Assembly: GCF_018687735.1 (NCBI RefSeq)
Contig: NZ_CP061304.1
Coordinates: 1,736,001-1,800,000 of the forward strand
Direction of reading: 5' to 3'
DNA from: Polynucleobacter sp. MG-5-Ahmo-C2
GTDB taxonomy: Bacteria > Pseudomonadota > Gammaproteobacteria > Burkholderiales > Burkholderiaceae
Length of the DNA: 64,000 nt
Under the pieces are notes generated by a model. It did no database searches. It saw nothing but the letters and a program-made list of their open reading frames with translations, and was not told the DNA's origin. Both the position numbers and the translations under genes were made by a program. Of this stretch, positions 8,850 to 19,612 are shown in pieces. Numbering within the stretch: position 1 is the stretch's first letter; every line of letters begins with the position of its first letter.

Positions 8850-10016
8850 TTACAAGCCTGCGGCTGCACGTAATGCCGCTGCTTTGTCTGTTTGCTCCCA
8901 AGTAAATTCTGGCTCTTCACGACCGAAGTGGCCATAAGCAGCAGTCTTACGATAAATAGGACGCAAGAGATTGAGCATTTTCACAATCCCTTTTGGACGC
9001 AAGTCAAAGTGCTCAGATACCAATTGCGCAATCTTTTCATCAGAGAGCTTGCCAGTACCGAACGTGCTCACCATTACCGAAGTTGGTTTGGCAACGCCAA
9101 TCGCGTAAGAAATCTGAATTAAGCACTTGCTTGCCAAACCAGCGGCAACCACGTTTTTCGCTACATAACGACCAGCATATGCAGCAGAGCGGTCAACCTT
9201 AGAGGGATCTTTGCCAGAGAATGCGCCGCCACCGTGAGGAGCTGCACCACCGTAGGTATCCACAATAATTTTGCGTCCAGTTAAGCCGCAATCGCCCTGC
9301 GGGCCACCGATAACAAAACGGCCCGTTGGATTTACCAGAAAATTTATTGCGCCTTTGATTAAATGCTGAGGCAATACTGGTTTGATAATTTCTTCGATGA
9401 CGGCTTCACGCAATTTGTCGAGAGAAATCTCTTCATCATGCTGAGTAGATAGCACAACGGTATCAATGGAGTCGGGCTTGCCATCTACATAACGTAAAGT
9501 CACTTGTGACTTCGCATCAGGACGCAACCAGTTCAAGCGGCCGTCACGACGCAATTGTGATTGGCGCTCCACTAAACGATGTGACAAATGAATTGGTAAA
9601 GGCATGAGCTCTGAAGTCTCGTCACAGGCGTAACCAAACATTAAGCCTTGGTCGCCAGCGCCTTGATCTAGGCCATCATCATGCGCCTTATCAACACCCT
9701 GAGCAATATCAGGGCTTTGCTTATCGTAAGCAACCAATACCGCACAACCTTTGTAATCAATACCGTAAGCAGTGTTGTCGTAACCAATTTCGCGCAAGGT
9801 ATTGCGCGCAACCTGAATATAATCAACGTTAGCGTTAGTAGTTATTTCACCAGCAAGCACCACTAAGCCGGTATTACACAAAGTTTCTGCCGCAACGCGT
9901 GCTGTTGGATCTTGAGCCAAGATGGCATCTAAGATTGCATCAGAAATTTGGTCTGCTACTTTATCGGGATGACCTTCAGAGACTGACTCTGAGGTGAAGA
10001 AGTAATCATTTGCCAT
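8850..10016 (-). CDS. metK: S-adenosylmethionine synthetase
   Basis: This enzyme makes SAM from methionine and ATP. The 388-residue protein begins with [19 protein letters not shown] (residues 9-27). It carries the [12 protein letters not shown] hexapeptide region near 117 and the [19 protein letters not shown] loop near 260. The ATG is preceded by AAAGGAA. It is divergent from the acyltransferase gene at 10100. Together with ahcY, metF, metX and metW it accounts for most of the SAM cycle within 17 kb. Confidence 0.97.
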   Translation of the reverse strand: MANDYFFTSESVSEGHPDKVADQISDAILDAILAQDPTARVAAETLCNTGLVVLAGEITTNANVDYIQVARNTLREIGYDNTAYGIDYKGCAVLVAYDKQSPDIAQGVDKAHDDGLDQGAGDQGLMFGYACDETSELMPLPIHLSHRLVERQSQLRRDGRLNWLRPDAKSQVTLRYVDGKPDSIDTVVLSTQHDEEISLDKLREAVIEEIIKPVLPQHLIKGAINFLVNPTGRFVIGGPQGDCGLTGRKIIVDTYGGAAPHGGGAFSGKDPSKVDRSAAYAGRYVAKNVVAAGLASKCLIQISYAIGVAKPTSVMVSTFGTGKLSDEKIAQLVSEHFDLRPKGIVKMLNLLRPIYRKTAAYGHFGREEPEFTWEQTDKAAALRAAAGL

Positions 10017-10099
10017 TGCATATTCCTTTAAAAATTAACACGATCTTTGGGACAACTCGACGTGCCAGGAACCACAACGGCGACGCTTTAGCAGAATTT

Positions 10100-11080
10100 A
10101 TGAATCGCCCTGCAAGTTGTCTTAACTCAGCGATAAGTGCCATTCTATCCGAAAAGGGCTTGTCCCATCAAGGCGAACTTAAATTTGGCCCTGATCGCCG
10201 CATTGAATATCATTGGGGGGTGCGAAAACCTCTTCTTAAGCTCAGCCTCACTATCATTGCCGCGCTTCCTCTTGCTTTAGTGCAAGTGATTGGGGCCTGT
10301 ATGGGCCTAGTGGCTTATGTTGGCTCACAACAATACCGATCGCTCTTTCGCCCGCAATATGAAGCTGTAGTTAGCGCTCACAAACTACCCTTCAAACTAT
10401 GGAGGGCTGTAAGGGCCTCTGGAATGCTGTTCTCAGACAGCTTGTGGATTTGGCGCAACCCTCAGAAAGCACTGAAATTGGTTGAGGTGCATAACTGGGA
10501 TGTGGTGGAGGTAGCCATAAACGAGGGTCATGGCTTAGTGATGTTGACTCCCCACCTTGGCGGCTTTGAAATCATCCCGCGTGTATTGGCACAACATTTC
10601 CCTGCAACGATTTTGTATAGGCCATCACGTCAAGATTGGCTCAATGAAGTGGTTGAAGAAGGTCGCGCCTATCCCAATATGCACTTTGTTCCCACCAATC
10701 TCCATGGCGTTCGACAAATGACTAGAGCACTCAACCGTGGTGAGGCGATTGGGATTCTTCCAGATCAAGTGCCCAGTGGTGGCGAAGGCGTGTGGGTACC
10801 ATTTTTTGGGCGCCCCGCTTACACCACTCCACTACCTGCGCGCTTAGCCAACCGCAACAATACCCCGGTCGTGATGTTTACCGCGAAACGTAAAGGCATT
10901 GGTGAAGGCTGGGTAATGCAAGCCACTCGGCTAGCGCCCTTATCTGAAGATGCCAATATCGCAGCCGCCGAACTCAATGTCGCCATTGAAAATGCTGTTC
11001 TTGTTGCTCCCGAACAATTTATTTGGTCTTACAACCGCTATAAGCATCCAGCCGGTGCAGAATTGCCGCCTAGAAATTAG
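10100..11080 (+). CDS. Lauroyl/myristoyl (LpxL/HtrB-family) acyltransferase
   Basis: An inner-membrane lysophospholipid acyltransferase-family protein of about 326 residues, likely to add a secondary acyl chain to lipid A. The family HxxxxE dyad appears in TPHLGGFEI, followed by LYRPSRQDWLN and the ILPDQVPSGGEGVWVPFFG block. One hydrophobic N-terminal segment anchors it. The frame is open from 10010, but the extra 30 codons overlap the metK start region, so the ATG at 10100 is used. It is 15 bp upstream of a second LpxL-family gene. Confidence 0.85.
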   Translation: MNRPASCLNSAISAILSEKGLSHQGELKFGPDRRIEYHWGVRKPLLKLSLTIIAALPLALVQVIGACMGLVAYVGSQQYRSLFRPQYEAVVSAHKLPFKLWRAVRASGMLFSDSLWIWRNPQKALKLVEVHNWDVVEVAINEGHGLVMLTPHLGGFEIIPRVLAQHFPATILYRPSRQDWLNEVVEEGRAYPNMHFVPTNLHGVRQMTRALNRGEAIGILPDQVPSGGEGVWVPFFGRPAYTTPLPARLANRNNTPVVMFTAKRKGIGEGWVMQATRLAPLSEDANIAAAELNVAIENAVLVAPEQFIWSYNRYKHPAGAELPPRN

Positions 11081-11095
11081 TTATAAACTTTTGAA

Positions 11096-11995
11096 ATGAC
11101 CTGGTTACACAACCTCTTCAATTTCCTGGCGCTTAATTTCTTGCGCCTCTTTGCTTTCCTCCCATACACCATTACCGTCCATGTTGGCTATGGCCTCGGC
11201 TGGCTTGCAGCCCATATACCTAATGGCCGTACGGATGTCGTCAGAACCAATCTACGGCTATGTTTTCCTCATCTGAGCGAGGAAGAAATCGATGTATTGG
11301 CTACTGAACACTGGAAATTACTCGGTCGGAGCGTTTTAGAGAGAAGCCGCATTTGGCTTGGTAGCGGCAAGCAAATTACTGACATTGTCTCCATCGACTC
11401 TGCAATTACCTTGGGTGATCGCAAGCCGCGCTTACTGATCAATCCACACTTCGTAGGCCTTGAGGGCGGCTTTATGGCTCTGTCTGTTTTAGCCAGCCAA
11501 CACAACTGGCCGCGCGGCGCAGGCCTTTATCAAAATATGAAGAATCCTTTTTTTAATCAAAAGATGATTGAATGGAGGAATCGCTTTGGTGGCAAGTCCA
11601 TCGAGAGGCAAAGCCGCCTTCGCGACCTCATTCGTGAAATTCAAACCGGCAACTTTATCTTTATTGCTCCCGATATTGATTTGGGTCCACGTGACTCTGT
11701 TTTTGTGCCTTTCTTTGGCGTTCAAACCAATACCATTACATCGGTTTCTCGCTTGGCCAAATTAAGTGGCGCAGAAGTCTGCTTGATGACCACCACATTA
11801 AATCAAGATCGTAAAGCCTACACCTGCCATATTAGCGAGCCGCTGCCAAACTTTCCGAGTGATGATGTCGAAAAAGATACGGCTCGTTTAAATCACTACA
11901 TTGAAGAGCTTGTCCGAGAAAGACCGGCAGAGTACTATTGGGTACATAAACGCTTTAAACATCGGCCGCCTGGTGAGCCGAGCCTTTACGATTAA
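11096..11995 (+). CDS. LpxL/HtrB-family acyltransferase, second copy
   Basis: A 299-residue member of the same family with the dyad in [10 protein letters not shown] and the acceptor-side block [21 protein letters not shown] membrane-anchoring N-terminal helix is present. It is much closer to the third copy at 34223 (shared [19 protein letters not shown], APDIDLG and [11 protein letters not shown] segments) than to its neighbour at 10100. It sits in a likely operon of lpxL-like, lpxL-like and dapF, with dapF starting 10 bp after its stop. Confidence 0.87.
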   Translation: MTWLHNLFNFLALNFLRLFAFLPYTITVHVGYGLGWLAAHIPNGRTDVVRTNLRLCFPHLSEEEIDVLATEHWKLLGRSVLERSRIWLGSGKQITDIVSIDSAITLGDRKPRLLINPHFVGLEGGFMALSVLASQHNWPRGAGLYQNMKNPFFNQKMIEWRNRFGGKSIERQSRLRDLIREIQTGNFIFIAPDIDLGPRDSVFVPFFGVQTNTITSVSRLAKLSGAEVCLMTTTLNQDRKAYTCHISEPLPNFPSDDVEKDTARLNHYIEELVRERPAEYYWVHKRFKHRPPGEPSLYD

Positions 11996-12005
11996 CGAGA
12001 TACTC

Positions 12006-12908
12006 TTGAGCACATCTTCAAACAATTCTGGACGCAAAATTCGCTTCACCAAAATGCATGGGGCTGGCAATGATTTTATTGTGCTCAACGGCATTGATCA
12101 AGAGCTGGGCTTTATTACACGCGAGCAATGGCAAGCATTAGCGCATCGTCAATTTGGCATTGGCGCAGATCAAATTCTGATTGTTGAAAAAGCTACTCGT
12201 CCAGATGCAGATTTTCGCTACCGGATTTTTAATGCCGATGGTGGCGAAGTGGAGCAGTGCGGTAATGGTTCACGTTGCTTCGTACGCTTTGTATTGGATC
12301 AAGGTCTATCGAGCAAAAATCCATTGCGTGTCGAGGTTGCACATACCGTCCTTACCCTAAAGTCTCATCCTGATGGTCAGGTAGAAGTTGATATGGGTGC
12401 GCCTATTTTTGAGCACAGTCAAATTCCGTTTAATGCAAGCGGTCTAGCAAGCATGCAAGAGTTTCAGGAGGTCCTTTATGCACTTCCTTTAGATCACCCC
12501 GCTATGCACGATAGCTTTGTTGGCGTGCTTTCGATGGGTAATCCGCATGCCGTTCAAGTGGTTGCCGATCTTAAGAGCGCACCTGTACTTGAAGAGGGCC
12601 CAGAAATTGAAAAATATTCGGCCTTTCCAAAAAAAGTAAACGCCGGCTATATGCAAGTCATGAATCGGAATGAAATCCAGTTACGCGTATACGAGCGTGG
12701 CGCAGGAGAGACTTTGGCCTGTGGCACTGGTGCTTGTGCGGCGGTAGTTTCCGGGATTCGCCGAGGTCTACTAGACTCTCCAGTAAAAGTGCATACCCGT
12801 GGTGGCGATCTACAAATTGCTTGGGGTGGAATTGCAAACAATATTATTCAGTCGGTCATCATGACGGGTCCAGCAGTGACTGTTTTTGAAGGCGAAGCTG
12901 AAATCTAA
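12006..12908 (+). CDS. dapF: Diaminopimelate epimerase
   Basis: Interconverts LL- and meso-diaminopimelate for lysine and peptidoglycan. The two catalytic cysteines lie in EQCGNGSRC and [11 protein letters not shown], and the start motif [12 protein letters not shown] is intact. The frame extends upstream to 11901 inside the acyltransferase gene. The only start that keeps the RFTK segment without a long overlap is TTG at 12006, giving 300 residues, slightly longer than E. coli DapF because of a short polar N-terminal extension. Confidence 0.93.
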   Translation: MSTSSNNSGRKIRFTKMHGAGNDFIVLNGIDQELGFITREQWQALAHRQFGIGADQILIVEKATRPDADFRYRIFNADGGEVEQCGNGSRCFVRFVLDQGLSSKNPLRVEVAHTVLTLKSHPDGQVEVDMGAPIFEHSQIPFNASGLASMQEFQEVLYALPLDHPAMHDSFVGVLSMGNPHAVQVVADLKSAPVLEEGPEIEKYSAFPKKVNAGYMQVMNRNEIQLRVYERGAGETLACGTGACAAVVSGIRRGLLDSPVKVHTRGGDLQIAWGGIANNIIQSVIMTGPAVTVFEGEAEI

Positions 12909-12921
12909 ATAGAAATTTTTT

Positions 12922-13590
12922 TTAAATTCCGTATTTATCTCGATAGGTTTTTACCGCAGGCAAATAATTGCTTAGCTCAGTATCGCTAGATGCCGTTAAG
13001 AAGGACATCAAATCGGCTAAGTTGGCGATCGCAATCACTGGCAGGCCAAATTCTTGTTCAACCGCTTGCACTGCCGACTTTTCACCAATCTCAACTGCAT
13101 TGCCCGACCGCTCCATGCGATCTAATGCTATCAAAACCGCCGCTGGCTCAGCCCCTGCACCACGAATGAGTTCAACAGATTCTCGTACTGAAGTTCCTGC
13201 AGAAATCACGTCATCAATAATCACCACTTTGCCTTTGACGGGAGCGCCAACCAGTGACCCGCCTTCGCCATGATCTTTGGCCTCTTTGCGGTTATAAGCA
13301 TAGGGAACATTTAAACCTCCATCAGCCAAAGCAATAGCCGTTGCAGCCGCCAATGTGATGCCCTTATATGCGGGGCCATAAAGCATGTCGAAGGAAACCT
13401 TAGACTCTTGCAAGGCTTTAGCGTAGTAACGACCCAAAGCACTCAAACGTGCGCCGTCATTAAATCCACCCGCATTAAAGAAATAAGGCGAGAGTCTTCC
13501 CGCTTTAGTTTTAAACTCCCCGAAGGACAAAACCTTTGCCTCCAAGGCAAAATGAATAAAGTTATCTTGATTTGAATTATTTGAGCTCAT
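12922..13590 (-). CDS. pyrE: Orotate phosphoribosyltransferase
   Basis: Transfers PRPP onto orotate to form OMP in pyrimidine synthesis. The PRPP loop [14 protein letters not shown] is near residue 125, and [10 protein letters not shown] with [13 protein letters not shown] lies before it. Length (222) is normal. It is convergent with dapF, 13 bp apart, and divergent from xthA, 8 bp apart, so the two starts share a very short promoter region. Confidence 0.95.
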   Translation of the reverse strand: MSSNNSNQDNFIHFALEAKVLSFGEFKTKAGRLSPYFFNAGGFNDGARLSALGRYYAKALQESKVSFDMLYGPAYKGITLAAATAIALADGGLNVPYAYNRKEAKDHGEGGSLVGAPVKGKVVIIDDVISAGTSVRESVELIRGAGAEPAAVLIALDRMERSGNAVEIGEKSAVQAVEQEFGLPVIAIANLADLMSFLTASSDTELSNYLPAVKTYRDKYGI

Positions 13591-13598
13591 AGGTCTAT

Positions 13599-14381
13599 AT
13601 GTTACGCATCATTTCCGCGAACCTCAACGGTATCCGTTCTGCAGTCAAAAAAGGCTTTCTACCCTGGGCTATCAAACAAAATGCAGACTTTATCTGCATG
13701 CAAGAGCTCAAGGCCCAACGCGATGATTTAGAAGACGCCATTCTCAACCCCAATGGGATGCAAGGCTATTTTCACCATGCTGAGAAAAAAGGCTACAGCG
13801 GCTGCGGCATCTATACGCCACATAAGCCAGATGATGTCTTGTATGGTTATGGCAATGCGGAATTTGACTCTGAAGGGCGCTATGTCGAAGCGCGCTTTAA
13901 AGGGCTTTCAGTCATTTCGGTCTACATGCCCTCAGGCTCGAGCTCGCCCGAGCGCCAAGAGGCCAAATATCGTTATCTCGATAGCTTCTTACCCCACCTT
14001 ATCAAGCTTAAAAAGTCAGGGCGTGAAATTATCCTCTGTGGTGATGTCAATATCGCCCACCATGAAATTGACCTGAAGAACTGGAAGGGCAACCTCAAAA
14101 ACTCTGGATTCCTGCCAGAAGAGCGTGCATGGCTTACCAATCTTTTTGACAAAGTTGGTTACGTAGATGTGTATCGCAAACTCGAGCCTGAAGCTGGAGA
14201 GTCTTGTTACACCTGGTGGAGCAATAGAGGTCAGGCCTATGCCAAGAATGTCGGGTGGCGCATTGACTATCACATCAGTACACCAGGCATTGCTGATACA
14301 GCTCAGAAAACTTTCGTCTACAAGGATGAGCGTTTCTCTGATCATGCACCACTAGTAGTGGACTACGACTGGAATCTGTAA
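13599..14381 (+). CDS. xthA: Exodeoxyribonuclease III
   Basis: An AP endonuclease and 3'-5' exonuclease of base excision repair. The 260-residue protein has the family markers [10 protein letters not shown], the metal-binding CMQELK, the GDVNIAH loop and the C-terminal RIDYHISTP and [11 protein letters not shown] segments. All active-site positions of the exonuclease/endonuclease/phosphatase fold look intact. It is convergent with the MFS transporter gene, 13 bp apart. Confidence 0.94.
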   Translation: MLRIISANLNGIRSAVKKGFLPWAIKQNADFICMQELKAQRDDLEDAILNPNGMQGYFHHAEKKGYSGCGIYTPHKPDDVLYGYGNAEFDSEGRYVEARFKGLSVISVYMPSGSSSPERQEAKYRYLDSFLPHLIKLKKSGREIILCGDVNIAHHEIDLKNWKGNLKNSGFLPEERAWLTNLFDKVGYVDVYRKLEPEAGESCYTWWSNRGQAYAKNVGWRIDYHISTPGIADTAQKTFVYKDERFSDHAPLVVDYDWNL

Positions 14382-14394
14382 CTTAAAAACTGTC

Positions 14395-15708
14395 TTAATC
14401 TTTTTTGATCTGAATGATCTTGAAATGAATGGTTGCCCAAATCAGCAGTAAAACTGGCGCACCAATAATCGCGGTACCACAGAAAAATGCTTGATAGCCA
14501 AAGTGATCAACAAAGACTCCAGAGAAGCCTGCTAACCACTTGGGCAGAAGTAACATCATCGAACTAAACAAAGCATATTGAGTTGCGGAATACCGAATGT
14601 TGGTAAGCGCAGATAGAAAGGCAATGAATGCCGCACTGGCAATGCCGGAACTTAAATTATCAGCGGAGATTACCCAAATCAAACCGTGTAAATCATGGCC
14701 CTGAGTGGCCAGCCAAGCAAACAGCAAATTGCTGGCTGCCGATAACACTGCCCCTAAAAACAAAATACGCAAGACACCAAAACGAAGTGTCAGAACGCCG
14801 CCAACAAAAGCACCAATCAAAGTCATCACAACACCGAATACCTTGCTCACTGCGGCCACTTCATCTTTGGTGTAACCCATATCGACATAAAAGGGGTTTG
14901 CCATAATACCCATCACCACATCACTAATTCGGTAAACGGCGATTAAAGACAAAATCAAAACCGCATGCCAACGATAGCGCGTGAGAAATTCAGCAAAGGG
15001 CTCGATCAAGGTTTGGTGTAGCCATGCTTTAGCATTACGAGCCTTAGGCAAATCAATTTTCACCGGCTCTTTACTTAATAAAGTAGTAATCACACCCACG
15101 CTGATTGATGCAGCCATGCATAAATATGCAAACTGCCAGGCGCCAGCATCATAGCCACCGCCTGTCTCTGCCCTTGCGGCTAACCACAATACTCCTGCTC
15201 CAGACCATATCAAGGCTAGGCGATAGCCCGTTTGATAGGTAGCCGCTAAAGCTGCCTGATGATCGCTATTGGCTGATTCAATTCGAAATGCATCCAATGC
15301 AATATCTTGCGTAGCTGAACCAAATGCCACTAATAGTGCGCACCAAACAACAGGGTTCAGAGCAAGCTTAGGATCAAGAGTAGACATTCCCACTAGACCC
15401 AAAATAATGAGTGCTTGCGCAAATATTAACCAACTACGGCGACGACCTAATAACTTTGTTAAAAGCGGAATTTGTAAACGATCAACTAGCGGAGCCCACA
15501 TCCACTTGAATGCATAAATTAAACCCACCCAGGTCAAATAGCCAATAGTACTGCGATCAACACCGGCCTCGCGCAACCAAAAGCTTAAAGTTCCCAGTAT
15601 GAGCAGGAGAGGTAGCCCAGCAGAGAAGCCAAGAAACAGCATTCGTAGACATGGCCATTCGAGATACACCCGACAATCAGCAAGCCACGACTGAACCGCC
15701 TTCTGCAC
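14395..15708 (-). CDS. AmpG-like MFS muropeptide permease
   Basis: An integral membrane protein with about 12 predicted segments and the AmpG-like opening MLFLGFSAGLPLLLILGTL followed by WLREAGVDRSTIG. AmpG imports anhydro-muropeptides for wall recycling, in line with slt at 3.6 kb. The start is uncertain. The frame reaches TTG at 15750, inside metW. GTG at 15708, just past the metW stop, is used here, and an internal ATG at 15642 would cut into the first membrane segment. It follows metW directly, so the two are probably co-transcribed. Confidence 0.82.
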   Translation of the reverse strand: MQKAVQSWLADCRVYLEWPCLRMLFLGFSAGLPLLLILGTLSFWLREAGVDRSTIGYLTWVGLIYAFKWMWAPLVDRLQIPLLTKLLGRRRSWLIFAQALIILGLVGMSTLDPKLALNPVVWCALLVAFGSATQDIALDAFRIESANSDHQAALAATYQTGYRLALIWSGAGVLWLAARAETGGGYDAGAWQFAYLCMAASISVGVITTLLSKEPVKIDLPKARNAKAWLHQTLIEPFAEFLTRYRWHAVLILSLIAVYRISDVVMGIMANPFYVDMGYTKDEVAAVSKVFGVVMTLIGAFVGGVLTLRFGVLRILFLGAVLSAASNLLFAWLATQGHDLHGLIWVISADNLSSGIASAAFIAFLSALTNIRYSATQYALFSSMMLLLPKWLAGFSGVFVDHFGYQAFFCGTAIIGAPVLLLIWATIHFKIIQIKKD

Positions 15709-15712
15709 GATT

Positions 15713-16306
15713 CTATGCGCTGCGCACGCGGAAGAGCGCCAAACTTCCAAAAAAATTAGGCATCAAGGTCACTTGTTTACCATCATGCAAGATACATTGA
15801 TCAATTACCTGGAGGCCAAGGCTGGAAGCCAGCTTCTCAAAATCATCCACAGTGAGTACGCGCACATTAGGTGTGTTGTACCACTGATAAGGCAAGCTCT
15901 TTGATACCGGCATCCGACCCAGCCCTACCGCCAAACGGTGCGACCAGTGACCAAAGTTTGGAAAGGACACAATTGATTCTTTACCAACACGCACAACTTC
16001 ACGCAAAATCTTTTCAGTCTGATGAATCGTTTGCAATGTTTGCGAGAGCACAACCATATCAAAACTATTGTCTTCAAAAAGCGCCAGGCCGCCTTCTAAA
16101 TCTTGCTGAATAACATTCAAACCTTTTTGTACGCAAGAAAGTACGCGCGCATCATCGATCTCTACACCATAGCTGTGAACAGGTTTTTGTTTTTGCAAGA
16201 ACTCCAAGAAACTGCCGTCGCCACAGCCTAGATCAAGCACCTGGCTGTTAGGGGAAATCCATTTGGCAATGGCTGCAAAGTCTGTACGCTTATTCATGGC
16301 GCTCAT
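15713..16306 (-). CDS. metW: Methionine biosynthesis protein MetW
   Basis: A 197-residue class I methyltransferase-fold protein with the loop [15 protein letters not shown] near residue 20 and the MetW-typical [12 protein letters not shown] near 115. In betaproteobacteria MetW forms a two-gene unit with metX and is required for efficient homoserine acetylation. Its ATG overlaps the metX stop by four bases (ATGA), indicating translational coupling. Confidence 0.94.
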   Translation of the reverse strand: MSAMNKRTDFAAIAKWISPNSQVLDLGCGDGSFLEFLQKQKPVHSYGVEIDDARVLSCVQKGLNVIQQDLEGGLALFEDNSFDMVVLSQTLQTIHQTEKILREVVRVGKESIVSFPNFGHWSHRLAVGLGRMPVSKSLPYQWYNTPNVRVLTVDDFEKLASSLGLQVIDQCILHDGKQVTLMPNFFGSLALFRVRSA

Positions 16307-17442
16307 GATTGAGCCTCCAACATTTGCGCAAAATAGGCTCTTACTAAATTGTGATAACGCTCATCGTCTAACAAGAATGCATCATGTCCATGAGGAGCAT
16401 CGATCTCTGCATAACTGACTTCGCTCTTATTGCTCAGCAAAGACTGCACAATTTCACGGCTACGATTCGGTGGGAAACGCCAATCCGTTGAGAAGCTCAC
16501 GACCAAGAACTTAGCTTGCACCTCTGCCAAAGCGCGGTTTAGACTGCCGTCATAGCGACGCGATGGATCAAAGTAATCTAGGGCGCGAGTGATCAACAGA
16601 TAAGTATTAGCATCAAAGTAAGTAGAAAACTTATCACCTTGGTGGCGTAGATAACTTTCTACCTCAAACTCCACATCAAAGCTAAAGCGATAGTCATTCG
16701 ATTCGCCATTAGGGCGCTGTAACTCACGCCCAAATTTTTCAGCCATGTCATCATCAGATAAATAGGTAATGTGACCAACCATACGAGCAAGGCGCAAGCC
16801 ACGTTTTGGTACTACGCCATGTTCGTAATAATTGCCCCCATGAAAATCGGGGTCTGACAAAATGGCATTACGCGCCACTTCATTAAACGCAATATTCTGT
16901 GCACTCAACTTTGGAGTAGATGCAATCACCACACAGTGATCTAAGCGCTTCGGAAACTGAATAGCCCAGGCCATTGCCTGCATGCCGCCTAAGCTACCGC
17001 CCATGACTGCAGCAAACTTTCGAATACCCAACTTATCTGCAAGGCGAGCCTGGGTATTCACCCAATCTTCAACAGTTACCACTGGGAAGTCGGCACCATA
17101 AGGCTTGCCAGTTTCTGGATTGGTACTCATTGGTCCAGTAGAACCAAAGCAAGAGCCCAAATTATTTACACCAATGACAAAGAAATGATTTGTATCTACA
17201 GGCTTACCTGGACCAATCATATTGTCCCACCAGCCAATATCCTCTGAATCATCAGGATCAGGGCCTGCTACATGATGCGATGCATTCAGTGCATGGCAAA
17301 TTAGGACAGCATTCGTTTTTTCGGCATTGAGCTTGCCATAAGTTTCGATCACTAAATTGTAGCCAGGTAACATGGCGCCACTCTGCAAAGGCAGGGGCTC
17401 GGCAAAATGGATGGTATTTCTAGAGAGGTATAGTTCGCTCAT
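16303..17442 (-). CDS. metX: Homoserine O-acyltransferase
   Basis: An alpha/beta hydrolase that acylates homoserine as the first committed step of methionine synthesis. The nucleophile serine is in [12 protein letters not shown] near residue 150. The [13 protein letters not shown] segment and the C-terminal histidine in DAPHGHDAF are present. Length (379) fits. Whether acetyl-CoA or succinyl-CoA is used cannot be read safely from these motifs. It overlaps both metW downstream and the slmA-like gene upstream by four bases, so the three form one tightly packed unit. Confidence 0.94.
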   Translation of the reverse strand: MSELYLSRNTIHFAEPLPLQSGAMLPGYNLVIETYGKLNAEKTNAVLICHALNASHHVAGPDPDDSEDIGWWDNMIGPGKPVDTNHFFVIGVNNLGSCFGSTGPMSTNPETGKPYGADFPVVTVEDWVNTQARLADKLGIRKFAAVMGGSLGGMQAMAWAIQFPKRLDHCVVIASTPKLSAQNIAFNEVARNAILSDPDFHGGNYYEHGVVPKRGLRLARMVGHITYLSDDDMAEKFGRELQRPNGESNDYRFSFDVEFEVESYLRHQGDKFSTYFDANTYLLITRALDYFDPSRRYDGSLNRALAEVQAKFLVVSFSTDWRFPPNRSREIVQSLLSNKSEVSYAEIDAPHGHDAFLLDDERYHNLVRAYFAQMLEAQS

Positions 17443-18089
17443 TCTGAGAGGAGTATGCGCAAACTAATATCAGATGCTTCAGTTGGCAACTTCTTAAAAC
17501 CGCTGCGGGCAAATCGATGCCAACGACCCAAAACAAAACTCATCAACATGGCAGCGCGAATACTGACTTCTTCTTGGCCAACTTGAGCCCATGCGCCGCC
17601 CTGGGATTGCGCAATCCGCAATGCCTGCTTCAGAGAGGCTTCAACACGATCTAAAACCTGGGTAATGCGCTCTTGCAAACGATCGTCCTCTTGCAACAAA
17701 GCATCGCCCAAAAGAACACGGGTCATGCCAGGATTTTTCTCGGCGAAGAACAACAGCATTTGCAAAATTCCACGGGCTTGCGCAAGGCCAGATTCTTCTT
17801 TTTGATTAATCTGATTAATCAAGCCAAAAACAGTTTGCTCAATAAAAGAAATTAGCCCCTCAAACATTTGCGCCTTACTAGCGAAATGACGGTAGAGCGC
17901 AGCTTCAGAAACTTGAATCTTGGCAGCCAAAGCCGCCGTTGTCACACGCTCGCCTTTGGGGTTTTGCAACATCTCCGCAAGCACTTGCAAAATCTGCAAG
18001 CGACGTTCGCCAGGGCGTGGACGCTTACGCGCCTTGCCAGCGTCAGCACTGCTGTTGTCGATATCTGCCGGCTCTAAAGGTTCGCGCAC
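17439..18089 (-). CDS. slmA: Nucleoid occlusion factor SlmA (TetR fold)
   Basis: A 216-residue TetR-family protein. The N-terminal helix-turn-helix is [22 protein letters not shown], about residues 48-69, preceded by a basic [10 protein letters not shown] stretch. The body resembles SlmA, which binds DNA over the chromosome and blocks FtsZ ring assembly. In E. coli slmA also neighbours pyrimidine genes; here pyrE is about 4 kb away. It overlaps metX by four bases and follows argB by seven, so it is part of the argB-slmA-metX-metW run. A local repressor role is the alternative. Confidence 0.85.
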   Translation of the reverse strand: MREPLEPADIDNSSADAGKARKRPRPGERRLQILQVLAEMLQNPKGERVTTAALAAKIQVSEAALYRHFASKAQMFEGLISFIEQTVFGLINQINQKEESGLAQARGILQMLLFFAEKNPGMTRVLLGDALLQEDDRLQERITQVLDRVEASLKQALRIAQSQGGAWAQVGQEEVSIRAAMLMSFVLGRWHRFARSGFKKLPTEASDISLRILLSE

Positions 18090-18096
18090 GATTTAG

Positions 18097-18999
18097 TTAC
18101 CTTGAGCGAATCATCGTACCGAATGCTTGCTCGGTCAGAATTTCTAGCAATAAGGAGTGTTCAATGCGGCCATCAATGATGTGCACTGAATTCACTCCAC
18201 TCTTTGCTGCATCTAATGCAGAAGAAATCTTTGGCAACATACCACCAGAAATAGTGCCATCAGCAAACAAGGCATCGATTTCCCTTGCGGTTAAATCAGT
18301 GAGTAGCTGTCCATCTTTATCCATAACCCCAGGGATATTGGTCATCATGACCAATTTCTCAGCATGCAGAATTTCAGCCATCTTGCCAGCTACCAAATCT
18401 GCATTGATGTTGTAGGCTTGACCTTCTTCGCTAAAGCCAATCGGGGAGATCACCGGAATAAAGGCGTCGTCTTGCAAGGCTTTGACAACGGCTGGATTAA
18501 TAGCTTCAATTTCACCAACAAAACCGATGTCAACCATTTTGCCTGGCTCTTTCTCGCTAGGAATCATCATCTTCTTGGCATGAATGAGTCCCCCATCCTT
18601 ACCAGTCAAGCCAACTGCCTGACCGCCAAAGTGGTTGATGAGCATGACAATATCTTGCTGGACTTCACCGCCAAGAACCCACTCCACCACTTCCATGGTT
18701 TCATCATCGGTAACGCGCATACCCTGAATAAAGGTTCCGGTCTTGCCGATCTTTTTCAAAGCCTCATCAATTTGTGGTCCGCCACCATGAACAACAACAG
18801 GATTCATGCCAACCAATTTCAATAAGATCACGTCGCGCGCAAAACTTTCTTTAAGGCGCTCCTCAACCATCGCATTTCCGCCGTACTTAATAACAATAGT
18901 CTTACCGTGATAAGCGCGGATATAAGGTAAAGCTTCAGCAAGAATCTCCGCCTTTAATAAAGGAGAGATATCACTAAGAGTAGGCAAATGCTTGGTCAT
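18097..18999 (-). CDS. argB: Acetylglutamate kinase
   Basis: Phosphorylates N-acetylglutamate in arginine synthesis. The 300-residue amino acid kinase carries IKYGGNAM near residue 37, [10 protein letters not shown] near 70, the [12 protein letters not shown] segment near 197 and [17 protein letters not shown] near 250. The long N-terminal segment ([18 protein letters not shown]) resembles arginine-sensitive hexameric enzymes, so feedback inhibition is likely. It is 12 bp from dksA. Confidence 0.95.
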   Translation of the reverse strand: MTKHLPTLSDISPLLKAEILAEALPYIRAYHGKTIVIKYGGNAMVEERLKESFARDVILLKLVGMNPVVVHGGGPQIDEALKKIGKTGTFIQGMRVTDDETMEVVEWVLGGEVQQDIVMLINHFGGQAVGLTGKDGGLIHAKKMMIPSEKEPGKMVDIGFVGEIEAINPAVVKALQDDAFIPVISPIGFSEEGQAYNINADLVAGKMAEILHAEKLVMMTNIPGVMDKDGQLLTDLTAREIDALFADGTISGGMLPKISSALDAAKSGVNSVHIIDGRIEHSLLLEILTEQAFGTMIRSR

Positions 19000-19011
19000 C
19001 GCAAAGAAAAT

Positions 19012-19500
19012 CTATTCGCCAAATAATTTTTGGCGGAGTTCGCGACGCTCTTGAGCCTCAAGAGATAAATTGGCTGTAGGCCTTGCAATTAAACGGTTCA
19101 AGCCGATTGGCTCACCAGTTTCTTCACACCAACCATAGTCACCAGACTCAATGCGCGCCAAAGCTTGCTCAACCTTCTTAAGCAACTTACGCTCACGATC
19201 ACGCGTGCGCAATTCCAATGCGTGCTCTTCTTCAATCGTTGCACGATCAGCCGGATCGGGAACCAAAATATTTTCACGAAGGTGTTCTGTGGTCTCCGAA
19301 GCATTCTTCAAAATGTCTTCTTTAAGGGTTAGCAATTTTTGACGGAAAAAATCTAACTGTGCTGCATTCATGTAGTCCTTGTCAGACATTTTGAGCAATT
19401 CAGCTTCAGTTAATGGCGCACCTTTTACAGTCTTAGTGCTCGCAGCCTTGCTACTAGCTTTAGCAGCAGTTGCTGGTTTTGTTACTGTTTTTACCGTCAT
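19012..19500 (-). CDS. dksA: RNA polymerase-binding transcription factor DksA, cysteine-poor type
   Basis: Acts in the RNA polymerase secondary channel with ppGpp to adjust transcription to nutrient supply. The 162-residue protein has an Ala/Lys/Thr-rich N-terminal extension of about 30 residues. A coiled coil with the DPADRATIEEE tip (about 80-92) follows, then the C-terminal YGWCEETGEPIGLNRL globular part. Only one of the four zinc-finger cysteines is kept; the others are replaced by Thr, Ser and Ala. Such single-Cys DksA proteins are known in proteobacteria and should be zinc-independent. Confidence 0.93.
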   Translation of the reverse strand: MTVKTVTKPATAAKASSKAASTKTVKGAPLTEAELLKMSDKDYMNAAQLDFFRQKLLTLKEDILKNASETTEHLRENILVPDPADRATIEEEHALELRTRDRERKLLKKVEQALARIESGDYGWCEETGEPIGLNRLIARPTANLSLEAQERRELRQKLFGE

Positions 19501-19612
19501 CTCATTCTTTCCTGGATTTGAAGCATTATTGCCTCATTCTGCCAAACTTTTATTACCCTTTAACCAATATTTGCCAATATTGACCGTGGCGGCGGATTGT
19601 ACCCGAAACTTT